DNA of 50,868 nucleotides from CAZXEJ01 sp964639895 (lineage in GTDB: Bacteria; Desulfobacterota_D; UBA1144; Nemesobacterales; JADFKM01): assembly GCA_964639895.1 (NCBI GenBank), contig CAZXEJ010000013.1, positions 1 through 50,868 of the forward strand. Direction: 5' to 3'. Below, piece after piece: positions 35,669 to 44,136 of this stretch. The notes under the pieces are model-generated. The model was not told the origin of the DNA. It made no database searches and saw only the letters and a list, made by a program, of their open reading frames with translations. Both the position numbers and the translations under genes were made by a program. Positions within the stretch are counted from its first letter, which is position 1, and each line of letters starts with the position of its first letter.

Positions 35669-37144
35669 ATGGATCCATCCGTCACACAGCGTTTCTCCTC
35701 CTTTATGGTCTTCGTAGTCGGAGACATAATGCTCGACGTCTTCGTCGCCGGCACCGTTGATAGGATATCACCCGAAGCTCCAGTTCCCGTGCTCACCGTG
35801 TCCGGTCAGGGCTACGCGCCGGGCGGGGCGGCGAACGTGGCCGCCAATCTGGCCGCCATGGGAGCCGAAGTCGCTCTGTTCGGCATCGTGGGCGACGACG
35901 ATGAGGGCGAGAGGGTACTGGGTCTGCTGGGGCGCATGGGTATAGACACGGAGGGCGTCCTCAAGTCCAAGGGAATCTCAACGACGACCAAGACCCGCCT
36001 GATGGCCTCAAACCAGCAGATAGCGCGTGTAGACCGCGAGAGACCCCACCGTCTTTCGGACGCCGAGAGGGAACGGCTCATGCGGCTCGTCGCTGAGAAG
36101 ATGGACCGGATGGAACCCCAGGCTGTCATTCTTTCCGACTACGACAAGGGCGTCCTCGACCCCGCGCTGTGCCGCACGGTGATAGAAGCGGCTCGAAGGC
36201 ACGCGATGTTCGTCGCCGTCGATCCCAAGGGTAGGGACTTCACCAAGTACCGGGGCGCTGACCTCATCACGCCCAACGTTGCCGAGATGGAAGAAGCGAC
36301 GGGAGTTGCGATCACGGACGAGGCCTCGATGCACCGGGCGTTCACCGCCCTACAGTCCACGAGGGCGGCCTCCACGGTGGTCCTTACGCGCGGTCCCGAG
36401 GGAATGAGCTACTCTTCGGGCGGCGGTCCCGTACACACACGCCCCTCACGTGCCCGCGAGGTCTATGACGTAACCGGTGCGGGCGATACCGCCGTGAGCG
36501 CCCTTGTACTCGGCTACTTGGCCACGGGCAGCTGGGATCAGGCCGTCGCCGTGGCCAACGCCGCCGCAGCCGTGGCCGTAAGCCGCGCCGGCACCCACGC
36601 CGTCACCGCCCGCGAGTTGGCCGCCGAGCTGGGCGGTGTCGCGGGCCCGGCGGAACTCAAGCGCGTGACCGCGGTCGATCTTCCAGCAATCGGCGAGAGG
36701 GCCCGCGCCCTCGGCAAGACGGTCGTATTTACGAACGGCTGCTTCGACCTCTTCCACGTGGGTCACCTCACGCTGCTCAACAGGGCCAAGTCGATGGGCG
36801 ACCTGCTGGTCGTAGCCGTAAACAGCGACTGCTCCGTAAGGAGGCTGAAGGGTGAGGGAAGTCCACTCATAGGGGAGGACGACCGCGCAAGGCTTCTCGC
36901 CTCGCTTGAATGCGTGGACTACGTGGTCATATTCGACGAAGACACCCCGCTCCGTCTGATCGAGGTGCTGAGGCCGCACGTGATCGTCAAGGGGGGCGAC
37001 TACACCGCCGAGCAAGTAGTGGGCAGGGAGGTGGTGGAATCCTACGGCGGCAGGGTGGAGATAGTACCCCTATTGGAAGGCATATCTACCTCGGCGCTCA
37101 TCGAGCGTATACGTCGTGGAGGAGGCCGAGCCCGGCGGAACTAG
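35669..37144 (+). CDS. hldE: bifunctional heptose 7-phosphate kinase / heptose 1-phosphate adenylyltransferase
   Basis: A protein of 491 residues, the fused HldE length. Residues about 10-325 are a PfkB-type kinase: GDIMLDVFVAGTVDRISPEA, GGAANVAANLAAMGAEV, and the catalytic DVTGAGDTAVSAL. Residues about 350-485 are the nucleotidyltransferase: VFTNGCFDLFHVGHLTLLNR (HxGH), VAVNSD, and SALIERI near the end. Together they make ADP-heptose for the LPS inner core, with the GmhA and GmhB steps elsewhere. It converges on the TPR lipoprotein gene. Confidence 0.97.
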   Translation: MDPSVTQRFSSFMVFVVGDIMLDVFVAGTVDRISPEAPVPVLTVSGQGYAPGGAANVAANLAAMGAEVALFGIVGDDDEGERVLGLLGRMGIDTEGVLKSKGISTTTKTRLMASNQQIARVDRERPHRLSDAERERLMRLVAEKMDRMEPQAVILSDYDKGVLDPALCRTVIEAARRHAMFVAVDPKGRDFTKYRGADLITPNVAEMEEATGVAITDEASMHRAFTALQSTRAASTVVLTRGPEGMSYSSGGGPVHTRPSRAREVYDVTGAGDTAVSALVLGYLATGSWDQAVAVANAAAAVAVSRAGTHAVTARELAAELGGVAGPAELKRVTAVDLPAIGERARALGKTVVFTNGCFDLFHVGHLTLLNRAKSMGDLLVVAVNSDCSVRRLKGEGSPLIGEDDRARLLASLECVDYVVIFDEDTPLRLIEVLRPHVIVKGGDYTAEQVVGREVVESYGGRVEIVPLLEGISTSALIERIRRGGGRARRN

Positions 37145-37162
37145 GGAAGGCCGCTCCGGTCT

Positions 37163-37969
37163 TCAGAAGAGCGACTTCTCCGTGGATGGCCCCTCCTGTC
37201 TGGGCTTGCAAATGGTCTTCAGGTAGCCGCGGGCATTGACCCCGATGAGCCTCTGCGGCGCCAGCTCTACGACGCGCCTGAACTCTTCGCACGCCCTCTC
37301 GGTATCGCCCTGCTTGAGATAAGCTACCCCGAGGTTGTAGTGGGCCTCGTCGTAGGTGTCGAGCCCCTCTACGGCCAGGCGGAACGACGCTATCGCCTCC
37401 GAGGTCCTTCCCGTCTTGAGCAACAGCTTGCCCAGCTCGTTGTGTGCGTAGACAAGCGAGGGGTTTATCTCCAGCGCCTGGCGGAATGCCTCTTCGGCGC
37501 GCTCGTAGTCCCCCTTCTGATAGTATGCGACTCCCAGATTGGTGAACGCCCGGTCGCGCGAGCGGTAGAGGAAGTCCTCGGCGGCCTTGCCACACTGCTC
37601 GACGGCGTCGTCCCACCGCTTCACCGTGAGATAGAGACCGCACAGGTTGTAGCGTGCCTGAGTGAATCCCTTGTCCAGCTTGAGCGCCTTCTTGTAGGCG
37701 CGCTCGGCACGATCGTACTCGCGGAGGTTGAAATATATGAGCCCCTTTATCGTGTGCACCTCCGGGTCACGGGGGTCCATCTTCTCGGCCTTAGTGATGT
37801 CCTCCAGAGCCTGGCGGTAGTTCTTTCTCATATAGGAGGCCAGGGCCAGCGTCTTCTGGTCCTCGAGCTTGAGGCGCGACTCCTTCTTCGACGTCTCCAC
37901 ACTCTTCGAGGCACACCCCAACAGGAGGAAAACGCACAGGAGCGTAGCTGCTGTCCTCGTCATGGTCAA
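37163..37969 (-). CDS. TPR-repeat lipoprotein (PilF/PilW-like)
   Basis: A protein of up to 268 residues with a lipoprotein signal: TRTAATLLCVFLLLGCASK gives the lipobox LLGC near residue 19. About six tetratricopeptide repeats follow, for example NYRQALEDITKAEKMDPRDP, EYDRAERAYKKALKLDKG, DYERAEEAFRQALEINPS and DTERACEEFRRVVELAP. Such lipoproteins act as assembly factors in the outer membrane, PilF/PilW with type IV pilus secretin being the best known. No pilus genes are present here, so the partner is unknown. Its start overlaps the pfkB stop by 4 bases (ATGA). Confidence 0.9.
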   Translation of the reverse strand: MTMTRTAATLLCVFLLLGCASKSVETSKKESRLKLEDQKTLALASYMRKNYRQALEDITKAEKMDPRDPEVHTIKGLIYFNLREYDRAERAYKKALKLDKGFTQARYNLCGLYLTVKRWDDAVEQCGKAAEDFLYRSRDRAFTNLGVAYYQKGDYERAEEAFRQALEINPSLVYAHNELGKLLLKTGRTSEAIASFRLAVEGLDTYDEAHYNLGVAYLKQGDTERACEEFRRVVELAPQRLIGVNARGYLKTICKPRQEGPSTEKSLF

Positions 37970-38868
37970 TCGAGCTTGGTCAGGTTCATGAAGGTGGCCA
38001 ACCTGGCGCTTACCTTCCTCTTGTCCAGGTTGGCTATCCCTTCCAGCCCGAACCTCTCCACCGTGAACGACGCCACCACGGACCCGTAAATTACCGACCT
38101 CTTATAGAGGGCCAGCCCGTCGCTGTCTCCGGAGACGAGGTTGCCCATGAACCCTCCGGCGAATGAGTCGCCCGCCCCCGTGGGGTCGACGACCTCTTCC
38201 AGCGGATAACACGGCGCCCAGAATATGCCCTCGGCCGAGAACATGAGCGCTCCGTACTCACCCCGCTTTACGACCAGCACCCCCGGTCCCATGGACAGCA
38301 CCTTGCGGGCGGCCTTTATTATCGAGGCCTCACCCGCGAGCTCTCTCGCCTCCGACTCGTTCACCAGCAGCACGTCCACCCGCGAGAGCACCTCGCGCAG
38401 GCGCTCGGGCTTCTTAGATATCCAGTAGCTCATCGTATCGCAGGCCACCACGCGGGGGGAGTCGATCTGTTCCAGTACGCGGAGCTGTATGTCGGGGTCG
38501 ATGTTGGCGAGGAAGACGTAGTCGATCTCCCGGTACTCGTCCGGAAGCCGCGGATCGAAGCTCTCGAACACGTTCAAGTGGGTGGCCAGCGTCTCGGGGT
38601 TGCCGAGATCGTAGCCGTAGCGGCCGTGCCAGCGGAACGTCTCCCCGGGCACCTTCTCGACACCGCGCACGTCGATGCCTTTGTCGACGAACAGCCTCAT
38701 GTGGTCGGGGCGGAAATCGTCGCCCACGATGGCCACCACCTTGACGTCGGTGAAAAGCGACGCAGCGAGCGAGAAATAGGAGGCCGAGCCGCCAAGGGCG
38801 TTTTCGACCTTGCCGAACGGGGTCTCGATGGTGTCGTACGCCATGGAACCCACGACAAGCACACTCAT
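37966..38868 (-). CDS. PfkB-family sugar/nucleoside kinase
   Basis: A protein of 300 residues with PfkB motifs: GSMAYDTIETPFGKVENALG then GSASYFSLAASLF (substrate lid region), NESEARELAG, and the ATP/anion-hole motif DPTGAGDSFAGGFMG. The substrate is uncertain: ribokinase, adenosine kinase and fructokinase-like members share these motifs. It is translationally coupled on both sides (ATGA overlaps with mtnP upstream and the TPR gene downstream). mtnP releases adenine and methylthioribose-1-phosphate, so a nucleoside or pentose substrate is a reasonable guess, no more. Confidence 0.92.
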   Translation of the reverse strand: MSVLVVGSMAYDTIETPFGKVENALGGSASYFSLAASLFTDVKVVAIVGDDFRPDHMRLFVDKGIDVRGVEKVPGETFRWHGRYGYDLGNPETLATHLNVFESFDPRLPDEYREIDYVFLANIDPDIQLRVLEQIDSPRVVACDTMSYWISKKPERLREVLSRVDVLLVNESEARELAGEASIIKAARKVLSMGPGVLVVKRGEYGALMFSAEGIFWAPCYPLEEVVDPTGAGDSFAGGFMGNLVSGDSDGLALYKRSVIYGSVVASFTVERFGLEGIANLDKRKVSARLATFMNLTKLD

Positions 38869-39728
38869 TTGAGGTACCTCCCGATGAGGAGTTCGAGCCT
38901 TTCTCTGACGTCGTCTGGGATCGAATCCTTATCGGTTATTATAGCCCCTTCGAGCGCCCTCGACCAAACCGTACCCTCCCCGGGTTCGGCGGGTACCATG
39001 GGCACGGCGCGCTCGAGGATCCGCTTGGCGAGCTCGACGTTGCGGCTCAGCGTCTCCAGCACCTCCTCGACGCTCACGTCGTAGTGGGCCTCGTGCCAAC
39101 AGTCGTAATCCGTGCAGAAGGCGAGTGTGGCATAGCCCATCTCGGCCTCGCGGGCGAGCTTGGCCTCGGGCATGTTGGTCATTCCTATGACGTCGACCCC
39201 CCACTGCCTGTAGAGGAAGCTCTCGGCGCGTGATGAGAACTGGGGGCCCTCTATGCAGAGATACGTACCACCCTTGTGCACGTTGGCCCCGACGTCACGC
39301 GCGGCCCTGTAGAGGACGTCGGCCAGCACAGGACAAACGGGGTCGGCCATGGAGACGTGGGCAACGACGCCGTCGGTAAAGAACGTGGACGCCCTTCCCT
39401 TCGTGTAGTCTATGAACTGGTCCGGGACGACGACGTCGCCCGGTGCTATACTCTCCTTCATGCTGCCCACGGCGCTCACCGATATTATCCACTCGACGCC
39501 CACTTTCTTCAGCGCATAGATGTTGGCGCGGTAGTTTATCTCCGACGGCGAGAGCACGTGACCACGGCCGTGGCGGGGCAGAAAGTAGAGCACCGCGTCT
39601 CCCAGCCTGCCGCGTACGAGGTCGTCAGAGGGACTGCCCCACGGGGTATCGACCGATACACGCTCGACGTCGGTTATGTGCTCGAGCTCGTATATACCGC
39701 TTCCGCCTACTACTCCTATGGTTTTCAT
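38865..39728 (-). CDS. mtnP: S-methyl-5'-thioadenosine phosphorylase
   Basis: A protein of 287 residues of the PNP/MTAP family: VVGGSGIYELEHI, FLPRHGRGHVLSPSEINYRA, NIYALKKVGVEWIISVSAVG, CIEGPQFSSRAES and IGMTNMPEAKLAREAEMGYA. D-T-D/S positions near the base pocket (CTDYDCW) favour 6-aminopurine specificity, hence MTA over inosine or guanosine. It splits MTA into adenine and methylthioribose-1-phosphate, the substrate of MtnA (22167-23213). It overlaps the kinase gene by 4 bases. Confidence 0.95.
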   Translation of the reverse strand: MKTIGVVGGSGIYELEHITDVERVSVDTPWGSPSDDLVRGRLGDAVLYFLPRHGRGHVLSPSEINYRANIYALKKVGVEWIISVSAVGSMKESIAPGDVVVPDQFIDYTKGRASTFFTDGVVAHVSMADPVCPVLADVLYRAARDVGANVHKGGTYLCIEGPQFSSRAESFLYRQWGVDVIGMTNMPEAKLAREAEMGYATLAFCTDYDCWHEAHYDVSVEEVLETLSRNVELAKRILERAVPMVPAEPGEGTVWSRALEGAIITDKDSIPDDVRERLELLIGRYLK

Positions 39729-39832
39729 CCGTACTGCACCCCTCCGTCAGGGTCATCTTAGCTTATAGCGCAACGGCCGGACGGTCAACCCCGGCAGGGA
39801 CGCGGCAACGCGCCGGCGGTGCGGCAGGGCGA

Positions 39833-40474
39833 CTACGGCCCCGGGAACAGCAGATTCATTGCGAAGGCGCCGTTGCCGTAGCGCTCAATGGAGAAGTTGT
39901 CCCAGAAGACACATGTGCCCAGCAACACGAAGCCGCCCCGGCCGCGCCTTGTTTCGGCCCCCAGCACCGCTCCGCCGCCCGATGCGGCCGCCGTCACCAC
40001 CGCCTCTGCCTCCGGGGCCGTGATGGCCACCGAGGCGGTGCACGGCAGCAACACCCTGTCCACGCCGAGACCGTAGCGCGCGATCCGGTCGGTCACTACC
40101 AGGAGCGGATCACCCTCGTGGTTGTGCACCTCGTCTTCGACCCCGTCGTCCCTCAAAGCGAGGCCGAACGCAGAGGCCACGGTGTTTACGTTGTCGGCCA
40201 CCCGGTCCTCGTTCCTGTAGTAGCCCGCCGCCAGGACGCGGCCGCCACGTTCGACGAACCGCTCCACCAGCTCGACCTCGCGTGGTGTGAACGGCTGCTC
40301 GGGGTAGTTGAGTACCAGCGTGTCGTAGTCGAAGGCGTCATCGATGCGCCCTATCTCCTCGACCACACCACCGCGGGCGACGATGAGCGCCTTGAGCCTT
40401 GAGAAATAGTAGTGGTCCTCGATCGTGAACTCGAGGTGTGAGACGTCCCAGGCAATCCTGCACTTCACACCCAT
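39833..40474 (-). CDS. GATase-like (class I glutamine amidotransferase fold) protein
   Basis: A protein of 213 residues if the ATG at 40474 is used; a TTG at 40498 overlapping the upstream stop and a GTG at 40480 are alternatives. The N-terminal part (IAWDVSHLEFTIEDHYYFSR, FDYDTLVLNYPEQPFTPREV and ELVERFVERGGRVLAAGYYR) has the flavodoxin-like GATase1 pattern seen in DUF4350-type proteins. There the region around the flap acts as a sugar- or peptide-binding sensor, not as an amidotransferase. The typical nucleophile Cys-elbow is missing. No signal peptide. Function unknown. Confidence 0.7.
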   Translation of the reverse strand: MGVKCRIAWDVSHLEFTIEDHYYFSRLKALIVARGGVVEEIGRIDDAFDYDTLVLNYPEQPFTPREVELVERFVERGGRVLAAGYYRNEDRVADNVNTVASAFGLALRDDGVEDEVHNHEGDPLLVVTDRIARYGLGVDRVLLPCTASVAITAPEAEAVVTAAASGGGAVLGAETRRGRGGFVLLGTCVFWDNFSIERYGNGAFAMNLLFPGP

Positions 40475-40494
40475 AATCACACGTCCAGCGCGCC

Positions 40495-41457
40495 TCAAAG
40501 GGCGGGCATGTCGAGCTCCCTGCCGACACCCTTCTCCCGAGCAAGGCGGTAGAGGCGGGCGGCCACGGCCACGTCCTCGATGGCGACCCCGAGAGACTTA
40601 AACAGCGTGATCTGCCCCTCGGTCTCGCGGCCGGGCTTCGTGCCCGCTACGACCTCGCCCAGCTCGGTGAGGCTTTCCCACCTGAGCCTCCCCTTGTCCA
40701 CCAGCGGCAGCAGCTCGCCGGCCTCCAACTCGCATTGTTTCCTCGATTCGACCACTATGATGGAGCTCTTCCTCACCGTGGTCTCGTCGATCTCGCGCTT
40801 GTAGAGGAAATTCGCACCTATGGCATTTATGTGCATACCCTCTTCCACGAGGCGGCCGTCGAACACCGGCTCGGCGGACGTGGTCGCGGTGACGACGATG
40901 TCCGCCCCCCGCACCGCATCCTCGGCCGAGCGCACGGGCTCGACCTCCACCTCCAGCTCGGACGACATGCGGCGTGCAAACGCCGCCCGCCGCTCCTCGT
41001 CCCTGCCGTACACCTTGACCTTGCGCACACGCCTCACCTCGGCGATACCCATGAGCTGTCCCCGCGCTTGCCAACCCGTGCCGATGAGGCCCACTACGGC
41101 GTCCCCGGGGCGGGCCATGTATCGGGTGGCCACGGCCGTCGCGGCCCCGGTGCGGACCATGCCCATGTAGTTGCCGTCCATTACGGCCAGAAGGGATCCG
41201 TCGTCTATGTCGTGGAGAAATATGCGGAACTTTATACCGGCCCGCGACGAGGTATAGGCCTTAAGCCCCATCACACCCATCGAGGGCAGTGCCCCGGCCA
41301 GGTAGTGGAGCATACTCCTGCGGTTGCGGAGGCGGAGGCGCGGATGGTTGAGCGCCTCGTCCCTGCCGTGGGCGGCGAAGGCCTCCTCGACGGCGCGTAT
41401 GGCGTCCCCCATCGTGAGCAGCCCTTCTACGTCACTCTCGTCAAGATACAGCACCAT
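40495..41457 (-). CDS. ornithine cyclodeaminase/mu-crystallin family protein
   Basis: A protein of 320 residues. The family N-terminus (LYLDESDVEGLLTMGDAIRA) leads to MGLKAYTSS with the substrate lysine, and the NAD(P)-binding GLIGTGWQARGQLMGIAEVR. ADIVVTATTSAEPVF and GMHINAIGANF follow. Members deaminate ornithine to proline, or act as alanine dehydrogenase, lysine cyclodeaminase or imine reductase. Sequence alone does not choose. It shares a 3-base overlap region with the GATase-like frame downstream, so the two are likely co-transcribed. Confidence 0.92.
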   Translation of the reverse strand: MVLYLDESDVEGLLTMGDAIRAVEEAFAAHGRDEALNHPRLRLRNRRSMLHYLAGALPSMGVMGLKAYTSSRAGIKFRIFLHDIDDGSLLAVMDGNYMGMVRTGAATAVATRYMARPGDAVVGLIGTGWQARGQLMGIAEVRRVRKVKVYGRDEERRAAFARRMSSELEVEVEPVRSAEDAVRGADIVVTATTSAEPVFDGRLVEEGMHINAIGANFLYKREIDETTVRKSSIIVVESRKQCELEAGELLPLVDKGRLRWESLTELGEVVAGTKPGRETEGQITLFKSLGVAIEDVAVAARLYRLAREKGVGRELDMPAL

Positions 41458-41822
41458 GGAACCAAGGCCCCCCGTAGCCCATGCGATAGAGAAAAGATTG
41501 TAACACCGGCCTCCCGTAGTTCAAGCTGGAAGGGAGCCGCGCAGGTACGCGCCCGAAGGGGCAGGCAGCTACCCCCACGCAAGCCGAGACGCCCGACCTG
41601 CCGATGGCGGCGGCCCCTCGCTCCCGGCACACCGGCGGCGGCCCCCCTCTCATACCCCCCGGATACCACTCCGTGTTGGTGTCGAGCCTTCATCAACCGG
41701 CGTCCCCTCCCATACAGACACGGTGATGACGGGAGAGACGAGGCGCGGCATAGGACGGCTGGTTGCCCTCTGAGAAAGCACATCGCCCCAACCGTCATCC
41801 CCTCTCTTCCGCACGTCCCCCC
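41458..41822. other. 365-base gap, nothing recognised
   Basis: It lies between the rsmG stop and the cyclodeaminase-like gene start, on the same strand. The cyclodeaminase promoter should be here, but no convincing boxes stand out. Confidence 0.5.
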
Positions 41823-42473
41823 TCACAGCCGCTCCAGCAGCAGAAGCACTCTGGTCTTGCCGCTTACGGGGAGGCGCAACCGCTCGATGCGCTTGAGGCG
41901 GAAGAGGCTGCCGAGGCGCGAAGCCTCCTCCCTCCACTCGGCCTCCCCCGAGGGACCGCGCATGAGCACGAGTCCCCCGCCGGCCCCGAGGACCGGAGCC
42001 GCGATGGACGCCACGTACCCCACCCCTCCCACACCCCTTGCCACGGCGACGTCGAATGTGCGGCCGGCCACCACCCCTCCCCCGCCGGGCTCCATCCTTC
42101 CCCACAGCACCTCCACCCCCTGGAGACCGAGCCGCCTTATGACCTCGCGCAGGAAGAAAACCCTCTTGCGGCGCGCCTCGACCAGGGTGACGGCGAGCGA
42201 GGGGTCGGCCACCTTGAGCGGCACACCCGGAAGCCCCGCACCGGAGCCCACGTCGACAACGCGGGATCCGCTCGAGATGAACCGCAACGCCGTGAGCGAA
42301 TCGACGACGTGATCGACGATGAACTCTTCCTCGTCGGCAACGGAGACGAGGTTCACCTTTTTGCGCCACACCATGACGAGTTCTACGTAGCGCGCTATAA
42401 GCGAGAGCGCCCGCCCGTCGAGTTCCACGTCTATGCAAGTCGCGGCCCTCTGCAGGAGCTCGCAGCTACCCAT
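41823..42473 (-). CDS. rsmG: 16S rRNA m7G527 methyltransferase RsmG
   Basis: A protein of 216 residues: RYVELVMVWRKKVNLVSVAD, FIVDHVVDSLTAL, then SAM motif I VVDVGSGAGLPGVPLKVADP, TLVEARRKRVFFL and VAVARGVGGV. It methylates G527 of 16S rRNA. The gene sits in a minus-strand run after trmI and the nuclease gene and overlaps the latter by 8 bases. It is not beside mnmG or parAB, the usual rsmG context. Confidence 0.95.
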   Translation of the reverse strand: MGSCELLQRAATCIDVELDGRALSLIARYVELVMVWRKKVNLVSVADEEEFIVDHVVDSLTALRFISSGSRVVDVGSGAGLPGVPLKVADPSLAVTLVEARRKRVFFLREVIRRLGLQGVEVLWGRMEPGGGGVVAGRTFDVAVARGVGGVGYVASIAAPVLGAGGGLVLMRGPSGEAEWREEASRLGSLFRLKRIERLRLPVSGKTRVLLLLERL

Positions 42474-43302
42474 CGCCCCTCACCACCCTCAGCACCATGG
42501 GATGGCGCACATAGAGCGCCGGCCCCCGCCGCCTGCGCACAACCCGGCCCGTAGCCTCCACCACCTTGCCGCGGTAGTGCGTGGCTGGATCGATGCCGAA
42601 AAAACGGAAGTTGTCCAGGTTGGAACGGAATATCAACACGTCGAGCACGCCGTCCAGCCTGAGTCCCACGTACCTCTCCCTCATCGCCACGGCCGTCACC
42701 CTGCCCCTGACCACAACCCTCTCGCCCGTGCGGCCCGCGGCCTCGGCCGCCGTGACGACGAACCTCTCATTGCCGGGCGGTGGGAGGAGCCGTCCGAGAT
42801 CCCCCCATATGCCCGCCCGGGCGCGCCGCGCCTCCTCGAGCGCTCGGGTCAGCTGGCGGGCGTATTTGGGGGGGCTCGGCCCCATGAAGAGCACCATGGC
42901 GAGCCCGCGGCGCACCAGCTCGGCGTTAACCATCGTATCGCCTGCGAACAGGTAGCCCAGCAGCCTGCCGTAGCGATCGTATCTCTCGCGGGAGGGCTCG
43001 AACCTCACCCTCTCGCCCTCGATCATGCGCCGCAGGAAGAGCGAGGCCTCCCGCCCCAGCGGGTCGCCGGGAGAATCCTCGTACGGCGGCTCGGGTGCGT
43101 CTATCCCTTCGAGCCGCACCCTCTGTGGGAGTCCCGCCAGCTCCACCGTGTCGCCGTCGACAACGGCGCGCACCGTGTACTCACCCTCCAGCGGGCCGCG
43201 TCCTCCGAGGAGGAAGAGGGCGTAGAGCACCGCCAGCCCCACCGCCACCGCCGCGGGCGGACTGAGCAGCGCACGCTTGAGCCTTATCGTCCACGGCGTC
43301 AC
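42466..43302 (-). CDS. membrane-anchored thermonuclease-like (SNase) protein
   Basis: A protein of 278 residues starting with GTG at 43302. A single membrane segment (about 12-32, SPPAAVAVGLAVLYALFLL) anchors a staphylococcal-nuclease-like domain (about 40-165). It contains VVDGDTVELAGLPQRVRLEG, IDAPEP, SLFLRRMIEG and DRYGRLLGYLF (catalytic D, R and E positions recognisable). A second beta-rich domain (about 180-275, ERVVVRGRVTAVAMRERYVG) resembles an OB fold. The domain would be extracytoplasmic, suggesting a periplasmic nuclease; alternatively only a nucleic-acid-binding role. It overlaps rsmG by 8 bases. Confidence 0.88.
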   Translation of the reverse strand: MTPWTIRLKRALLSPPAAVAVGLAVLYALFLLGGRGPLEGEYTVRAVVDGDTVELAGLPQRVRLEGIDAPEPPYEDSPGDPLGREASLFLRRMIEGERVRFEPSRERYDRYGRLLGYLFAGDTMVNAELVRRGLAMVLFMGPSPPKYARQLTRALEEARRARAGIWGDLGRLLPPPGNERFVVTAAEAAGRTGERVVVRGRVTAVAMRERYVGLRLDGVLDVLIFRSNLDNFRFFGIDPATHYRGKVVEATGRVVRRRRGPALYVRHPMVLRVVRGDG

Positions 43303-43315
43303 GGCGCTCCGAACC

Positions 43316-44104
43316 TCACTCGTAGAACGAACCGCCCTCGAGAAGGGCCTTCCTCGCGAAGGTGAGGTATCCCGTGTGAGCGATCATCCTGTCAGCGGGT
43401 CTCGTCTTGCCCGGGCGGACGAGGATCTGTCTGACGAGAACCTCGAGCGTCTCGATCCGGATGAACCCAGCCCCCCTCAAGGCCTCGACCGTTTTCTCAA
43501 CCTGGTTGTAGGTGGGCGAGAGGCTCGCTATCCGCCCCCCGCCGACTAGCGCCCTGGCCGCCGCACCCACACCCTCCCAAGGGGCGGGCAGATCCAGCAC
43601 CACGGCGTCCACCCCTTCCTCGTCGAACCCCTCGGCCACGTCCCTCACCTTGAACTCCACCCTGCCCTCGAGGCCAGCCGCGGCGACGTTCGAGCGGGCG
43701 ATCTCCGTGAACTCCTCCCTCCGGTCGTAGGAGAACACCCTACCGTCGGGACCCACGGCGTTTGCGAGCACCATCGTCAGCGAGCCCGAACCGGTGCCGC
43801 ACTCGATGACCCTTGAGCCGTTGCCCAAGCCGCACTTGAGCACGATGAGACCCGCGTCCTTGGGGTAGATGATCTGCGTGCGTCGCCGGACCTTCATCAT
43901 CCGGTCGGCGAGCGTGGGCTTCATGAGTGCGTAGGCCTTGCCCAAGTGTGTGGTCACCACCTCGCCGTAACGCCGCCCTATGACGTCGTCGTGCGGCAGT
44001 ACACCGTGGTGGGTGCCCACCTGGCCGCCTGGGACGACCTGTATGAGATAGGTTTTGTCTTCCCGAGACACAAGAAGCACGTAGTCGCCCGGTCTGATCT
44101 GCAT
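43316..44104 (-). CDS. trmI: tRNA (adenine58-N1)-methyltransferase TrmI-type
   Basis: A protein of 262 residues from the ATG at 44104; no Shine-Dalgarno is obvious, but the first residues MQIRPGDYVLLVSREDKTYL fit the family. The N-terminal beta domain has GGQVGTHHGVLPHDDVIG, then the joining motif RRRTQIIYPKDAGLIVL and SAM motif VIECGTGSGSLTMVLANAVG. DAVVLDLPAPWEG follows. The layout matches archaeal/actinobacterial/thermophile TrmI, which methylates A58 of the tRNA T-loop as a tetramer. It lies 32 bases after the MFS gene and 13 bases before the nuclease gene. Confidence 0.93.
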   Translation of the reverse strand: MQIRPGDYVLLVSREDKTYLIQVVPGGQVGTHHGVLPHDDVIGRRYGEVVTTHLGKAYALMKPTLADRMMKVRRRTQIIYPKDAGLIVLKCGLGNGSRVIECGTGSGSLTMVLANAVGPDGRVFSYDRREEFTEIARSNVAAAGLEGRVEFKVRDVAEGFDEEGVDAVVLDLPAPWEGVGAAARALVGGGRIASLSPTYNQVEKTVEALRGAGFIRIETLEVLVRQILVRPGKTRPADRMIAHTGYLTFARKALLEGGSFYE

Positions 44105-44136
44105 CCGGGGAAGGTTAATCCAAGGGGGCGACGATT

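Noticed and set aside
40735..42312. 525-codon plus-strand frame over the cyclodeaminase-like gene and rsmG
   Set aside because: Antisense of two solid genes plus a non-coding gap, with low-complexity composition.
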